Below are positions 16,501 to 24,496 of a stretch of DNA of 64,000 nucleotides, one piece after another. Where the stretch lies: positions 1-64,000 of the forward strand of contig JBGAGY010000010.1 of the NCBI GenBank assembly GCA_044226485.1. The letters run 5' to 3'. The stretch is from UBA6663 sp044226485 (GTDB lineage: Bacteria > Chloroflexota > Anaerolineae > Anaerolineales > UBA6663). Numbering within the stretch: position 1 is the first letter of the stretch; each line of letters begins with the position of its first letter. Under the pieces are notes generated by a model. It was not told the origin of the DNA, did no database searches, and saw only the letters and a list, made by a program, of their open reading frames with translations. The translations under genes and the position numbers were made by a program.

Positions 16501-17828
16501 AGGATCGTCGTCGCGAGGTCCGGGTCCATGCCGGTGTCGCGCAGGTTCTTGCCGATCAATGACTCGGGCGGAAAGAAGACCGCCGCCGGATTCGGCGCGT
16601 GGTAATCGAGATAGTCACCCTTGCGGTTCATGCGCAGGAGCAGGTCGGGTATGGCGTTGACCAGAGCGCGGTTGCGGGCCTCGCTCGCCTGGAGGTTGAC
16701 CTCTGCCTGACGTCGCTCGCCTTCGCGCCGTTCGAGCGTCTCGGCCATCTGGTCGAACGCCGATGCCAGTAGACCGATCTCGCCGTTACGGGGGCCGCCG
16801 GGCAGGCCGGTGCGGGCCTGGAGTTCACCCGCTGCCACGCGTTGGGTGGCGCGCAACAGGCTCTGCACAGGTCGAAGCACGAAGAGATCGCCGCCGACCC
16901 AGGTCACCAGGAGCGCGAGCACGCCGAAGAGCCCCAGGGCCGCCATGTTGCGCGCCAGCACCCGGTCGGCCTGGGCGTAGACGCCCTGAGTCGGAAGGCC
17001 GACGCTGACGTAGACGGCGGCCGGTCCGCTGGCGCCCGACCCATTGTGGAGCAGCGAATAGGCGTACAACTGCGGTGTGCCGGTCGCGTCGGTGAGCTGG
17101 ATCGTGCCTTCGTCCTGGCTTTGCAGGGCCGCCTCGACGAGCGCGGTTTCGGGCACCGTCCGACCGACCCAATCCTGCGGCTCGGGATGACGGGCGAGGA
17201 TGCGGCCGTCTTGATCGAAGACCGTCAGCGTCGACCCATTCGGGAGCTCGGCTTCCGACACGAACTGGTCGAGCCACTCGAGGTCGAGCGCCGCGAACAG
17301 CAACAGGCGCGGCTCTCCTCCGAAGTCGAGAAGAGGATAGGCGAAGTTGGCGAAGGCGCGGCTCGTGGCGGGATCGACGGTGGCCTGGCCGATCGTGAAG
17401 TCGAGGGTCCGCAGCGCGTCAGCGAAATAAGGTTGGTCAGCGACGTTGACCGGGCCGCTCACCGGAAGGACGCTGCAGACGACGTTGCCCTGGGCATCGA
17501 TGGCGCCGAGATTGATGTAACGCGGATATGCCTGGAGGTATTGCGCGCGCAGGTCGCTGTAGCCGGTGCCGCAATTGAACGTCCCGACCCGGCGAAAGCT
17601 GGGCTGCTGCGAGAGGTCGATCAGAACCTGACGGGCCTGCTCGACGAGCCGGGCCTGGTCACGCGTGGCCTGGCGGGCGAGGCGAAGGGCCTCTGTCTGG
17701 GCGGCTTCGGCGGCAGCGGCCCTGTCGTCCGCCGCCGCATACAGCATCAGGCCGAGGGCCGGGATGACGGCCAGGATGACGAGCAACAACAATCTGAAGC
17801 GAAGTTGCTTGGCGAGATGGCGGAACAA
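13566..17828 (-). CDS. Large hybrid-input sensor histidine kinase (Cache-HAMP-PAS4-GAF2-HisKA_3)
   Basis: 1420 residues. Membrane helix at 13-31; extracellular double-Cache-like sensor about 45-290; second helix about 293-316; HAMP about 317-370; four PAS domains about 385-500, 508-630, 632-752 and 757-880; two GAF domains about 900-1050 and 1060-1212. The NarL-type kinase core follows, with phospho-acceptor His1232 in ARELHDSVSQ. The ATPase has an N box at Asn1342 (EALHNVVKHA) and a G1 box DDGVGF at 1369-1374. It is the third gene of the operon after the response regulator at 19872 and the binding lipoprotein, only 16 bases from the latter. It probably reads an extracellular ligand plus cytosolic cues through PAS and GAF. 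Confidence 0.95.
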   Translation of the reverse strand: MFRHLAKQLRFRLLLLVILAVIPALGLMLYAAADDRAAAAEAAQTEALRLARQATRDQARLVEQARQVLIDLSQQPSFRRVGTFNCGTGYSDLRAQYLQAYPRYINLGAIDAQGNVVCSVLPVSGPVNVADQPYFADALRTLDFTIGQATVDPATSRAFANFAYPLLDFGGEPRLLLFAALDLEWLDQFVSEAELPNGSTLTVFDQDGRILARHPEPQDWVGRTVPETALVEAALQSQDEGTIQLTDATGTPQLYAYSLLHNGSGASGPAAVYVSVGLPTQGVYAQADRVLARNMAALGLFGVLALLVTWVGGDLFVLRPVQSLLRATQRVAAGELQARTGLPGGPRNGEIGLLASAFDQMAETLERREGERRQAEVNLQASEARNRALVNAIPDLLLRMNRKGDYLDYHAPNPAAVFFPPESLIGKNLRDTGMDPDLATTILTTIAAALDTNVPQTLEFRLPLPEDQRYYEARCVASGQDEVVVIVRNISERKVAERALARWANVFEHAEWGVAVGAADGRTLELVNPAFARMHGYTTEEMIGLPINQIFAPGAEVELRKLIDTANDTGHGVKESAHRRKDGSVFPVLVDLTAVRDEDGQLLYRVANVQDITARKSVEDELQASEGRFRTLIEISPVGVIIMTPTGNFRYVSPSFLENTGYSEEELLGQPILPHVHPDDWQLLANNFERLVQRDVHHATIEYRQLRKDGDLRIMEATATVLPNGDLVGYVQDVTERKRVEAELREREAQYRSVFEATSDGLFINDLQGHLVDFNPAAAHMHGYSVEEFRALQPAAFIHPDSLHVFGEYMEAINAGRVFSGRATDVRKDGGLMPIEVLGTAFTYRGQPHSLGVVRDVTAQARALEMLEQRVEERTRELTTLLHLSRHLTSTLQLDSVLGQFLERIRDVIVYEGASIFSLDGDVLHGRAYRGPLPESSFLSLQYSARNPIDRQIIATGRPLILPDLNADTTVARDFRALLGSEFPGEYAHIRSWMRVPLSVKERVIGMLTLHHPEAGFYAPHHAELAMAFADQAAVAMENARLFEATQRRAEQFRVIGEMGYRITSILAVDELLQQTVRLIRGTFGYYHVHIGLIEGERVVFKPEAGLWQEEERCEGCQFIEIPVGEYGMSGRVAASGTPLLIPDIQRDSRFIPLVEGQAGSALVLPLKVKGKVIGVLEMESHQINAFDASDVAVLQSFANQTAIAIENARLYEGSQQLAALEERQRLARELHDSVSQALYGIALGARTARAQLDRAPDRVAEPLDYVLSLSDAALSEMRALIFELRPESLEAEGLAAALEKQADALRARHQFVVRTRLSSEPRVPLDIKQALYRIAQEALHNVVKHARAGHIDLILERTGECVILEVVDDGVGFDSTQSFPGHLGLQSMRERAEKLGGSYALHSTPGKGSHLRVEIPLHG

Positions 17829-17844
17829 GGAGGCGCCCCCCTGA

Positions 17845-19197
17845 TTATCGATCCCACCGGCCGGCCATCAGCGATGTCGCGTCTTCAACCGCGCGGGCCA
17901 TCGCCTCGGCCGCCGTGGCTTCGTTGTTCCAGACCCTGTCGACGGCCGGCTGGATGACGTCGGTCGTGATCTGGCCGAAGTTCTTCACGTAGTAGTGCGG
18001 CGTCCGCACGACGCAGCACAGCGTGTATTCGACGATGGCCGACCGCGACTCGGGCGGATGGGCCGGGTTGTCGATCCACGACGAAATCGCATCGGGTTGC
18101 AGGTAGTAAGACTGCTGCAGCGGCATCCATAGGCCTCGCCCATACAGGTCGACAGCCTTTGGGTCGTTATGGAATTTGTAGAACTTTATCGCCTCCTCGG
18201 TGTGCTGCGTGCCGGCAAAGATGACCGTCGGGCTGCCGAGGATGATCGTCTTGGCCTCGCGCATCTTGGGCAACACCGCCACGCCGAAGTCCAGTCCGTC
18301 CATGCTCGAGTAGTCGAGCAACTTCCACTGACCGCGGATGTCCATCGCCAGCTGGCGAGTCTGGATCATGGCGTCGCTCGTCGGCAGCTGGCGCTGTTGC
18401 TCGGGGGTCGGCATGACGTGGTGCACCCACATCAGATCGCGCAGGCGCTGGATGGCCTCCACCGACTCGGGCGAGTTGAGCAGCAGCGCCGTGCCTTCGT
18501 CGTTGACGACGCTGCCTCCATTGCTGTAGATGAAGGGCAGGTAGCCGTACCAGGCATCTTCTTCGAACGACACGCCGTAGGTGTTGATGCGGTTGGCATC
18601 GAACCCGGCGTCGCCGGGGTGCAGGCCGTTCACATCCACGGTGAGGCGGCGCGCCACGTCCACGAACTCGTCCCAGGTCCAGGCGTCCTCGGCGCGGGCG
18701 GGCGGGTAGGGCAGGCCGGCGGCATCGAAGACCGCGCGGTTGTAGAACATCACCATGATCTCGGTTGACGTGCTGGTGCCGAGGGTGCGGTCGGGCGCGA
18801 AGTAGTAATACGTCTCCGGCAGGCGCGAACTGAGCTCTGGATCGCCCTTGATGATCGGAGTCAGGTCGAGCACCTTGCCGTCCTGGGCCCATTGCGGCGC
18901 ATGGGTCTCGAAGAGATAGCCGACGTCGGGCGCCTCGCCTGTGGCAAGCATGGCCGAGACCCGCGCGATGTATTCAGAGTTCGGGATGTGGATCGGCTCG
19001 ACGTCGATGTCGGGGTTGGCGATCTCGAAAGCCTGCACCATCCGTTCGATGGCGGCCTTCTCGATCGGCGAGCCCCAATACGTGAATCGCAGGCTGACCG
19101 GGCGGGGGGCCGTCGGTGAAGGAGCAGGCTGGCAGGCGGCCAGCGCCGCCAGGAGCAGGCCGACCCGGACGGCTGACGACCACATCCGATGGATCAC
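17845..19197 (-). CDS. Sugar-type ABC extracellular solute-binding lipoprotein
   Basis: 450 residues. A lipobox ALAAC gives Cys22. The mature part opens with VSLRFTYWGSPIEKAAIERM and carries EIANPDIDVEPIHIP, typical of family-1 carbohydrate-binding proteins. The start is GTG at 19197 with AAAGGAG five bases upstream; an in-frame ATG at 19185 is an alternative. It sits between a response regulator and a sensor kinase in one operon, and no permease or ATPase gene is near. It may therefore present its ligand to the kinase rather than feed a transporter. That role is inference from context. Confidence 0.9.
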   Translation of the reverse strand: MIHRMWSSAVRVGLLLAALAACQPAPSPTAPRPVSLRFTYWGSPIEKAAIERMVQAFEIANPDIDVEPIHIPNSEYIARVSAMLATGEAPDVGYLFETHAPQWAQDGKVLDLTPIIKGDPELSSRLPETYYYFAPDRTLGTSTSTEIMVMFYNRAVFDAAGLPYPPARAEDAWTWDEFVDVARRLTVDVNGLHPGDAGFDANRINTYGVSFEEDAWYGYLPFIYSNGGSVVNDEGTALLLNSPESVEAIQRLRDLMWVHHVMPTPEQQRQLPTSDAMIQTRQLAMDIRGQWKLLDYSSMDGLDFGVAVLPKMREAKTIILGSPTVIFAGTQHTEEAIKFYKFHNDPKAVDLYGRGLWMPLQQSYYLQPDAISSWIDNPAHPPESRSAIVEYTLCCVVRTPHYYVKNFGQITTDVIQPAVDRVWNNEATAAEAMARAVEDATSLMAGRWDR

Positions 19198-19227
19198 GCG
19201 TGCTCCTTTCAGCTTGCGCTGCTCGCG

Positions 19228-19872
19228 TTAGCTGAGCGGATCGCTGGCCGAGACCAGACCGATGCGCACGGCGTAGAGCGCGGCCTGCGTGCGGCTCGGG
19301 ACGCTGAGCTTGGCCAGGATGTTGCTGACGTGCGTCTTGACTGTCTTCTCGCCGATGACCAGCGCCTGGCCGATCTCCTTGTTCGAGCGGCCTCGAGCCA
19401 GCAATCGCAGCACATCAGTCTCACGCTCGGTGAGGGTCTCCGGGCTTTCGGGCGCCTTGACCTCGCGCATCAAGCGCGCCGCTGCCTGCGGGGAGAGCTG
19501 CACCTGGCCGGCCGCCGCCGCCTTGATCGCACGGCAGAGCTCTTCGGCCTGCGTGTCTTTGAGCAAATAGCCGATCGCGCCGGCCTTCACGGCGCCGATG
19601 ACTTTCTCGTCTTCGAGGACGCTTGTGAGCGCGATGACCTCAGTGTCGGGCAGCTCGCGCCGGATCGCGCCGATCGCGCTGATCCCGTCCATCACGGGCA
19701 TTACGAGATCCATCAACACGACATCCGGCTTGAGCGAGTGCGCCATGCGCAACGCTTCGGCCCCATCGGATGCCTCGCCCACGATGTCGAGCTCGGGGTC
19801 GAGGCCGAGAAACATGCGAAGGCCCTGTCGCACGACGGCGTGGTCGTCAACCAGCAGGATGCGAATGGACAT
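19228..19872 (-). CDS. NarL/LuxR-family response regulator
   Basis: 214 residues. The receiver domain (1-120) has the acidic pair Asp9-Asp10, phospho-acceptor Asp55 (VVLMDLVMP), Thr82 and Lys105. The LuxR-type helix-turn-helix (about 145-205) reads LTERETDVLRLLARGRSNKEIG and KTVKTHVSNIL. It is the first gene of the three-gene operon with the binding protein and the kinase at 13566, its obvious partner. It is divergent from a receiver-only gene. Confidence 0.95.
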   Translation of the reverse strand: MSIRILLVDDHAVVRQGLRMFLGLDPELDIVGEASDGAEALRMAHSLKPDVVLMDLVMPVMDGISAIGAIRRELPDTEVIALTSVLEDEKVIGAVKAGAIGYLLKDTQAEELCRAIKAAAAGQVQLSPQAAARLMREVKAPESPETLTERETDVLRLLARGRSNKEIGQALVIGEKTVKTHVSNILAKLSVPSRTQAALYAVRIGLVSASDPLS

Positions 19873-20156
19873 GTGGATAGGTCCCCCTGATTAGGCCGGG
19901 GTCCGGATTGCTTAGCCCGGCGGTCGAATAAGACGCCACCCTCCAACTGAAGTCGGAGCCGTCGGTCGGCGCGTTGACCGATGCCCCACGGGCTCGCCTG
20001 CGTCATGATCGGAGATGACCGGAGTGGCGCGGCCCGAAGAGACGCAGAAAAAGTCTAGCACGCGGGCATCGCTGTGACCTCCGACTTTAGGCGGAGACGG
20101 TTCGCCCACGCCCGGATTGGGTGCAGCTTTCGGAGAACCGAGGTAGTGAACGGCTC
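19873..20156. promoter_or_regulatory. Divergent intergenic region of the two response-regulator genes
   Basis: This 284-base region must hold promoters for both directions. It contains two short related dyads near 19940-19960 and 20081-20098 with CTCCAACTGAAGTCGGAG-like and CTCCGACTTTAGGCGGAG-like arms. These could be regulator sites. No confident -35/-10 pair was assigned. Confidence 0.4.
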
Positions 20157-20549
20157 ATGATCAGGGTTTTATTGGTGGACGATCAACTGTGCGTGAGGGT
20201 CGGGCTAGAGATGCGACTGTCGCTCGAGCGCGACCTGATGATTGTGGGTCAGACGGCATCGGGTCTCGAAGCGCTCGAACTCGCCCAACGTCTTGAGCCG
20301 GATGTGGTGCTCATGGATGTACAGTTGCCGGTTTTCGACGGCATCCAGGCCGCCGAGGCCCTGGCCAGCCGGGTCCCCGAGTGCGTCGTCGTCATCCACA
20401 GCCTCGACGATTGCTCAGACATGGTTCGACGTGCCGAGCGCGCCGGTGCATTTGCCTGCGTGTCGAAACAGGCCGGCGATGCCGCCTTGATCGCCACAAT
20501 CCGCGCGGCCGCCGAAGAAGCTGATCGTCGCAAGGCCCGAAGGGCGTGA
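20157..20549 (+). CDS. Receiver-only response regulator
   Basis: 130 residues, a CheY-like receiver with no output domain. It has Asp8-Asp9, phospho-acceptor Asp54 (VVLMDVQLP), Ser82 and Lys104 (CVSKQAG). Such stand-alone receivers work by protein contact. Its stop overlaps the start of the membrane protein gene as GTGA, so the two products are made together and may interact. The start is uncertain: the ATG at 20157 begins the domain, and a GTG at 20121 is possible. Confidence 0.85.
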   Translation: MIRVLLVDDQLCVRVGLEMRLSLERDLMIVGQTASGLEALELAQRLEPDVVLMDVQLPVFDGIQAAEALASRVPECVVVIHSLDDCSDMVRRAERAGAFACVSKQAGDAALIATIRAAAEEADRRKARRA

Positions 20550-21028
20550 ACACCATGGACGTATTCCTCGAACTGTTTCGCCTCGTTCATCTCGTCTCGT
20601 GCGTGGTAGCCCTGGGCGCCGCGGCGATGTATGGCGCCTATGCCTTCGTCGCGCGCGGACACTCGGGGGCAGTGGCTCCGTTCGTGCGCGCCCGACACGA
20701 CTTCCCTCAGGCTCTCGCCGCGGCGAGCACGATCGCGCTCGTCGTCGGGTATTGGCTCGATTCGACCGGGTCGAGCGCGGGCCTCAGTTTGGCGATCGGC
20801 GCCGTCGCCGCACTCGCTGCGCTGGCATTCGGCGAAGTCGTGCTCGGCCCCACGGCGGCGCAACTCGGCAAACTGGGCGACGAGATCGGCCAAAACGACC
20901 CGTCGCCTCAGCAGGCCCATCGGCTGCGCTGGCTTTCGACGCGCATGGATCTTGCGGAGCGCGCTGATCTGGCCCTGCTGTCAATAGCTGTCATCTGCCT
21001 CCTCGCTTCGCAGTTGCGGTTGGGGTGA
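20546..21028 (+). CDS. Four-helix membrane protein coupled to the receiver gene
   Basis: 160 residues with four predicted membrane helices (about 8-32, 54-72, 80-100, 139-157). It resembles the DUF2269-type integral membrane proteins in size and layout, but the match is by appearance only. The GTG start overlaps the receiver stop by four bases; an ATG three codons on is an alternative. Function unknown. Confidence 0.75.
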   Translation: MNTMDVFLELFRLVHLVSCVVALGAAAMYGAYAFVARGHSGAVAPFVRARHDFPQALAAASTIALVVGYWLDSTGSSAGLSLAIGAVAALAALAFGEVVLGPTAAQLGKLGDEIGQNDPSPQQAHRLRWLSTRMDLAERADLALLSIAVICLLASQLRLG

Positions 21029-21164
21029 CGGCTCCGCCTTAAGGCCGACCTGAAGATTCGGCTGCTGGGCCTATGACGGTTCTCAGAAGTGGGCGCAAGA
21101 TGTCGACATCGATGCACAGCCCGACGCCTCAAACGACGATTGGCTTGCTGTCGAAGGAGTTGCC

Positions 21165-21605
21165 ATGACTCATCTGAACCCGTCGTTCCTCCCGACCGCG
21201 GTCGCCCGCGTGTTTCAGGCCTGGAACGATCACGATCCCGCCGCCCTCGCGGCTGCCCTGCACCCGGACTATGCGAGCGTGCACCCGCTCCATCCCGAGC
21301 GCGACAGCCTGGGGCGCGACGCCTCCGTCATGAGCTGGCGGGCTCAGTTCGTGGCGGTGGCTGACCTGCGGGCCGACATCGTCGGCTGGGCCCAGCTGGG
21401 CCGCGAAGTCTGGACCGAAGTCGCCTGGTCTGGCACTCATGTGTTGGGCCAGCCGTTTCGCGCGGCCGGCGTCCTCATCTTCGAAGTCTCGCAGGACGGC
21501 GCGACGATCACCGGCGCGCGCATCTTTACCGAAATCCTTCGCCCGATTGGACCCGATTGGGACGCGGTGCTGGATGAGATCTTGAGTCACCCCGCCGTCG
21601 ATTGA
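21165..21605 (+). CDS. SnoaL/NTF2-like protein
   Basis: 146 residues of the cone-shaped NTF2-like fold. It begins with a helix (VARVFQAWNDHDPAALAAALHPDY) and carries the typical conserved pattern in which a small helix bundle packs on a beta sheet. Members are polyketide cyclases, isomerases or ligand-binding proteins; no substrate can be assigned. The ATG at 21165 follows AAGGAG. Confidence 0.82.
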   Translation: MTHLNPSFLPTAVARVFQAWNDHDPAALAAALHPDYASVHPLHPERDSLGRDASVMSWRAQFVAVADLRADIVGWAQLGREVWTEVAWSGTHVLGQPFRAAGVLIFEVSQDGATITGARIFTEILRPIGPDWDAVLDEILSHPAVD

Positions 21606-21675
21606 CGGCCCGTCGCGAGACGCAGGCTCAGATCGAGCGCCAGATCGCGGACCCGTACGACAAGGAGCCGCGGCC

Positions 21676-21807
21676 ATGTTTCACCTGAACGACCTGGCGC
21701 TCTGGCTGTCTCTTGCGCTCGTGCTGGCCTGGACCCTCAAGGCGCTTCCGCAAGACCCCACGCGTCGCTCAGACGCTGACGATCAGACACGATGGCCGAC
21801 CACGTAG
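21676..21807 (+). CDS. Small single-pass membrane protein of 43 residues
   Basis: ATG 21676 follows CAAGGAG by eight bases. Residues 5-24 form a hydrophobic helix (DLALWLSLALVLAWTLKALP). A short charged tail follows. A good terminator lies 22 bases downstream. No family is recognised, but binding site, helix and terminator together support a real gene. Confidence 0.6.
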   Translation: MFHLNDLALWLSLALVLAWTLKALPQDPTRRSDADDQTRWPTT

Positions 21808-21828
21808 CCGGACATCACCGAACAATCC

Positions 21829-21872
21829 CGCGAGGCGAATGTGTCCGGAGCATTCGCCTCGCGTTTTCGTTT
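21829..21872 (+). terminator. Rho-independent terminator
   Basis: A 13-bp perfect stem (21829-21841 with 21851-21863) has a nine-base loop and is followed by TTTTCGTTT. Confidence 0.9.
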
Positions 21873-21995
21873 GCTCCGCCCTTGGTCGCAGACCCTATCC
21901 GACAACAGCCAGATGCGTCGGTGCCGCTGACGCATTACAACAAGAACGCGCGGTCGACTCGCGCATCGGTTTCAGTCAGCGAAAGGAGGACGATC

Positions 21996-22163
21996 ATGAA
22001 TCACTTTCTGTATGACATCGGTCAGATGATCGCCGCCTGGTTGCGGCTGGGAAACCGAGTCGTGAATGGGGCGCGGCGGATTTCCGATCCGAGCTCGGGA
22101 ACCGATGGTCGACGCGAGTCGTCCCACGCTCCTGATCAGATCATCATTCACCTGTCCATTTGA
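21996..22163 (+). CDS. Small protein of 55 residues
   Basis: ATG 21996 is preceded by AAAGGAGG at 21982-21989. The first 25 residues form an amphipathic or membrane-seeking helix (MNHFLYDIGQMIAAWLRLGN). A polar tail follows. The IAAWLRLGNRV part resembles the end of the small protein at 8441 (IGAWLGASNRL). No named family is recognised. Confidence 0.5.
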   Translation: MNHFLYDIGQMIAAWLRLGNRVVNGARRISDPSSGTDGRRESSHAPDQIIIHLSI

Positions 22164-22207
22164 GCGCCGGTCATCGTGCTCAAATAGCACAGCCCATTGG
22201 AGTCAGT

Positions 22208-23839
22208 ATGTCTTCGCGTTCTCGTCTTTTCGCAGTAGTCAACCTCCTTGGAGTGAGCGCCCTGGCGTCTTGCCAGGCGCTCACTCCGGCCTCGCCAACG
22301 CCGCCGGCCACGACGACCACCGGCCCGATCGCCACGCCGGCACCGACCGAGTGCTCGCCGGGGCCGGCTTGCGATCCCGGTCCCGTTGACTCGTTCAACA
22401 TCACGATCCAGGGGCTCGACGTTCGGGTGGGATCCGGATCGCCGACGAGCGTGGTCGCTGTTCTCAGCGGCACGTTGCCGGATGCCGGCTGCACGACCAT
22501 CGCTTCTGTGACACAGGAGCGAGAGAGCACCACCTTCAGGCTCACCGTCATCGCACAGACCGACCCACTCAAACGCTGTGCCTACGCGTTGACTCCATTC
22601 ACGCAGGAAATCGTTCTGGATGTGGAGGGCTTGCCGGCCGGCACATACACCGTCAAGGCCGATGACGTGTCGGCCACCTTCGACCTGTCTACCTCCGACG
22701 CAGATGTGTTCGAGCTTCAGCTACAAAACGCCCTGGGCGCGCGAGATCCCGCCGCGTTGCAGGCGTTGATGGGCCCAAGCTTCCTGATGGGCTTCTGGCG
22801 TTCCGAAGGATCGACAGTGCCCGCGGGTGAGGCAGCGGCTCAGATCCTGGCCACTCAACTCAACCCGGCCGCCGCTCCGGTGTTGGGGCCGCTGCCCGAC
22901 ACGTTCGGCTTCGACCCCGCCAGCATGATCGGCAACTCCGACGATCAGCTCGCCCGCGCTTCGTTCAGTTCAGGCTGGGGCGCAGATGGGCGCGGCGAGG
23001 CACTGCTCGTCATCGCGCGTCGGCCAGATGGTTCGCTCTACTTCCAGAGCCTGCTGTTTGCCAACGACGGATTCTCCGATGGTTCGAGCTCGACTGCCTG
23101 CACAGCGCCTGTAGATGTGTCGGCCGTCAATGAGCGCGTCGCGTACAACGACATTTCGTTTGATCTTCATCCCTCGCTGGCATATGCGGTCTCGGTCGTC
23201 GAATGCCCGGCGGTTCCGCCGTCGGCCGACCAGCATCCGGGCGACGCCCATCCGCCGTACACGGCCTTCATCTTCCCAACCCTGGGCCGCGACAACATCG
23301 AGGTCACCCCCGAGCTGCGCGTCTACGCGCTCAGCGGTGATCTGTCGTCGTTCGTCTATCCGCTCAACAGCCTGGCTGACCTGCGCCGGGTCCTTGACGA
23401 GCGTCAGAGCCCGATCGCGTGGCTCGACCATGCGCCGCTGACCACGCGGCCAGCCTACATCGACTTCGAGAACGGTGAAGGCGTGCGCGCGCTCGTGCAG
23501 TACATGCAGGACTTCTACTTCTTCTCGAACAATGGCCTGCTCTACGAGTTCAACGGCTTGACCGAAGATGGCCGTTACTTCGTCCGCCTGCAATACACGG
23601 TCAGCGCACCATTCCTGATCGAGTTCGGCGATCGATCGGATCCGAGCTCGAACCTCAACCCCAACGCGATCCTGGTGCCGGCCTGGCCCGCCGACGACTT
23701 CGACGCGCAGATGGGTATCATCAAGGCTTACAATGCCGAGGCGCTGACCCGGTTCGAGCAGATGCAGGCGTCGGATCTTGACCCGAGCCTGATCGTGCTC
23801 GACGATCTGGTGCAATCGCTGCGAGTCGGGCAGCCCTGA
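22208..23839 (+). CDS. Large lipoprotein with one HIDNVDV-like domain and a SnoaL-like and C-terminal region
   Basis: 543 residues. The lipobox ALASC gives Cys22, followed by a Thr-Pro linker. Residues about 55-170 match the domain repeated in the lipoprotein at 12728 (LDVRVGSGSPTSVVAVLSGTLP). Then comes a region of NTF2-like appearance (about 175-290, FELQLQNALGARDPAALQ). A C-terminal domain (about 300-540) begins VAYNDISFDLHPSL and ends near MGIIKAYNAEALTRF. A strong hairpin lies inside the signal-peptide codons. It is probably anchored outside the membrane; function unknown. Confidence 0.82.
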   Translation: MSSRSRLFAVVNLLGVSALASCQALTPASPTPPATTTTGPIATPAPTECSPGPACDPGPVDSFNITIQGLDVRVGSGSPTSVVAVLSGTLPDAGCTTIASVTQERESTTFRLTVIAQTDPLKRCAYALTPFTQEIVLDVEGLPAGTYTVKADDVSATFDLSTSDADVFELQLQNALGARDPAALQALMGPSFLMGFWRSEGSTVPAGEAAAQILATQLNPAAAPVLGPLPDTFGFDPASMIGNSDDQLARASFSSGWGADGRGEALLVIARRPDGSLYFQSLLFANDGFSDGSSSTACTAPVDVSAVNERVAYNDISFDLHPSLAYAVSVVECPAVPPSADQHPGDAHPPYTAFIFPTLGRDNIEVTPELRVYALSGDLSSFVYPLNSLADLRRVLDERQSPIAWLDHAPLTTRPAYIDFENGEGVRALVQYMQDFYFFSNNGLLYEFNGLTEDGRYFVRLQYTVSAPFLIEFGDRSDPSSNLNPNAILVPAWPADDFDAQMGIIKAYNAEALTRFEQMQASDLDPSLIVLDDLVQSLRVGQP

Positions 23840-23848
23840 GGATTGACC

Positions 23849-24301
23849 ATGGCGACTTACCACGCATTGGCTTCGGCAGTCATCGACGCACCCGCCGAGC
23901 GAATCTATGGCACCATCGCCGATTACATCCACGGGCATCCCCGGATCCTGCCACGGCCGCCGTTTGGATCGCTCGTCGTCGAGCAGGGCGGGGCGGGCGC
24001 CGGCACTGTGGTGGCCTTCAGCCTGAAGGTCATGGGCCGCGAGCGCGCGATGCGAGCGCGCATCGACGAGCCTGAGCCCGGCCGGGTGCTCACCGAGACC
24101 GATCTGGCGACCGGTGTGGTGACGACGTTCACGGTCGAGGCCCTATCGGGCGGCAGCACACGCGTGACGATCGCGACGATCGGGCCGCTCGGCTCGGGCG
24201 TGCTGGCGGGCGTGGAGCGGTTCATGACCGTGTCGTTCTTGGAGCGCACGTACCGACAGGAATTGGCCCTGCTCAAGGATGTGGCGATCGGCCGGGTCTG
24301 A
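23849..24301 (+). CDS. SRPBCC-family ligand-binding protein
   Basis: 150 residues with a START/Bet v1-like layout: it opens with the strand and helix of polyketide-cyclase-like proteins (ALASAVIDAPAERIYGTIADY) and ends with a long helix (FLERTYRQELALLKDV). The ATG at 23849 follows TGAGGA. It is nine bases from the stop of the lipoprotein gene and may be co-transcribed. The ligand is unknown. Confidence 0.85.
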   Translation: MATYHALASAVIDAPAERIYGTIADYIHGHPRILPRPPFGSLVVEQGGAGAGTVVAFSLKVMGRERAMRARIDEPEPGRVLTETDLATGVVTTFTVEALSGGSTRVTIATIGPLGSGVLAGVERFMTVSFLERTYRQELALLKDVAIGRV

Positions 24302-24317
24302 CCTTTTCGCGCATTTG

Positions 24318-24364
24318 ACGCCCCGGCCTGAGGGCAATCGCGCTCGAGCCGGGGCGTTTCGTTT
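24318..24364 (+). terminator. Rho-independent terminator
   Basis: A 10-bp perfect stem (24318-24327 with 24348-24357) has a 20-base loop and is followed by TTCGTTT. It ends the lipoprotein/SRPBCC transcript. Confidence 0.82.
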
Positions 24365-24496
24365 GGCCTCACTGGTACCGGTGCCAACTGATGACGTTCA
24401 TCCCTTTATGACGTTTCTGTGCAGAGTAGAATGAGCGTGTCTCGCGCCAGGGCGGCGCGGGTGATCGGACATCCTCCTCTTTGACAGGCCACAATT

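Noticed and set aside
17845..19197. The binding lipoprotein as part of an ABC importer
   Set aside because: No permease or ATPase gene is near; context favours a sensing role.
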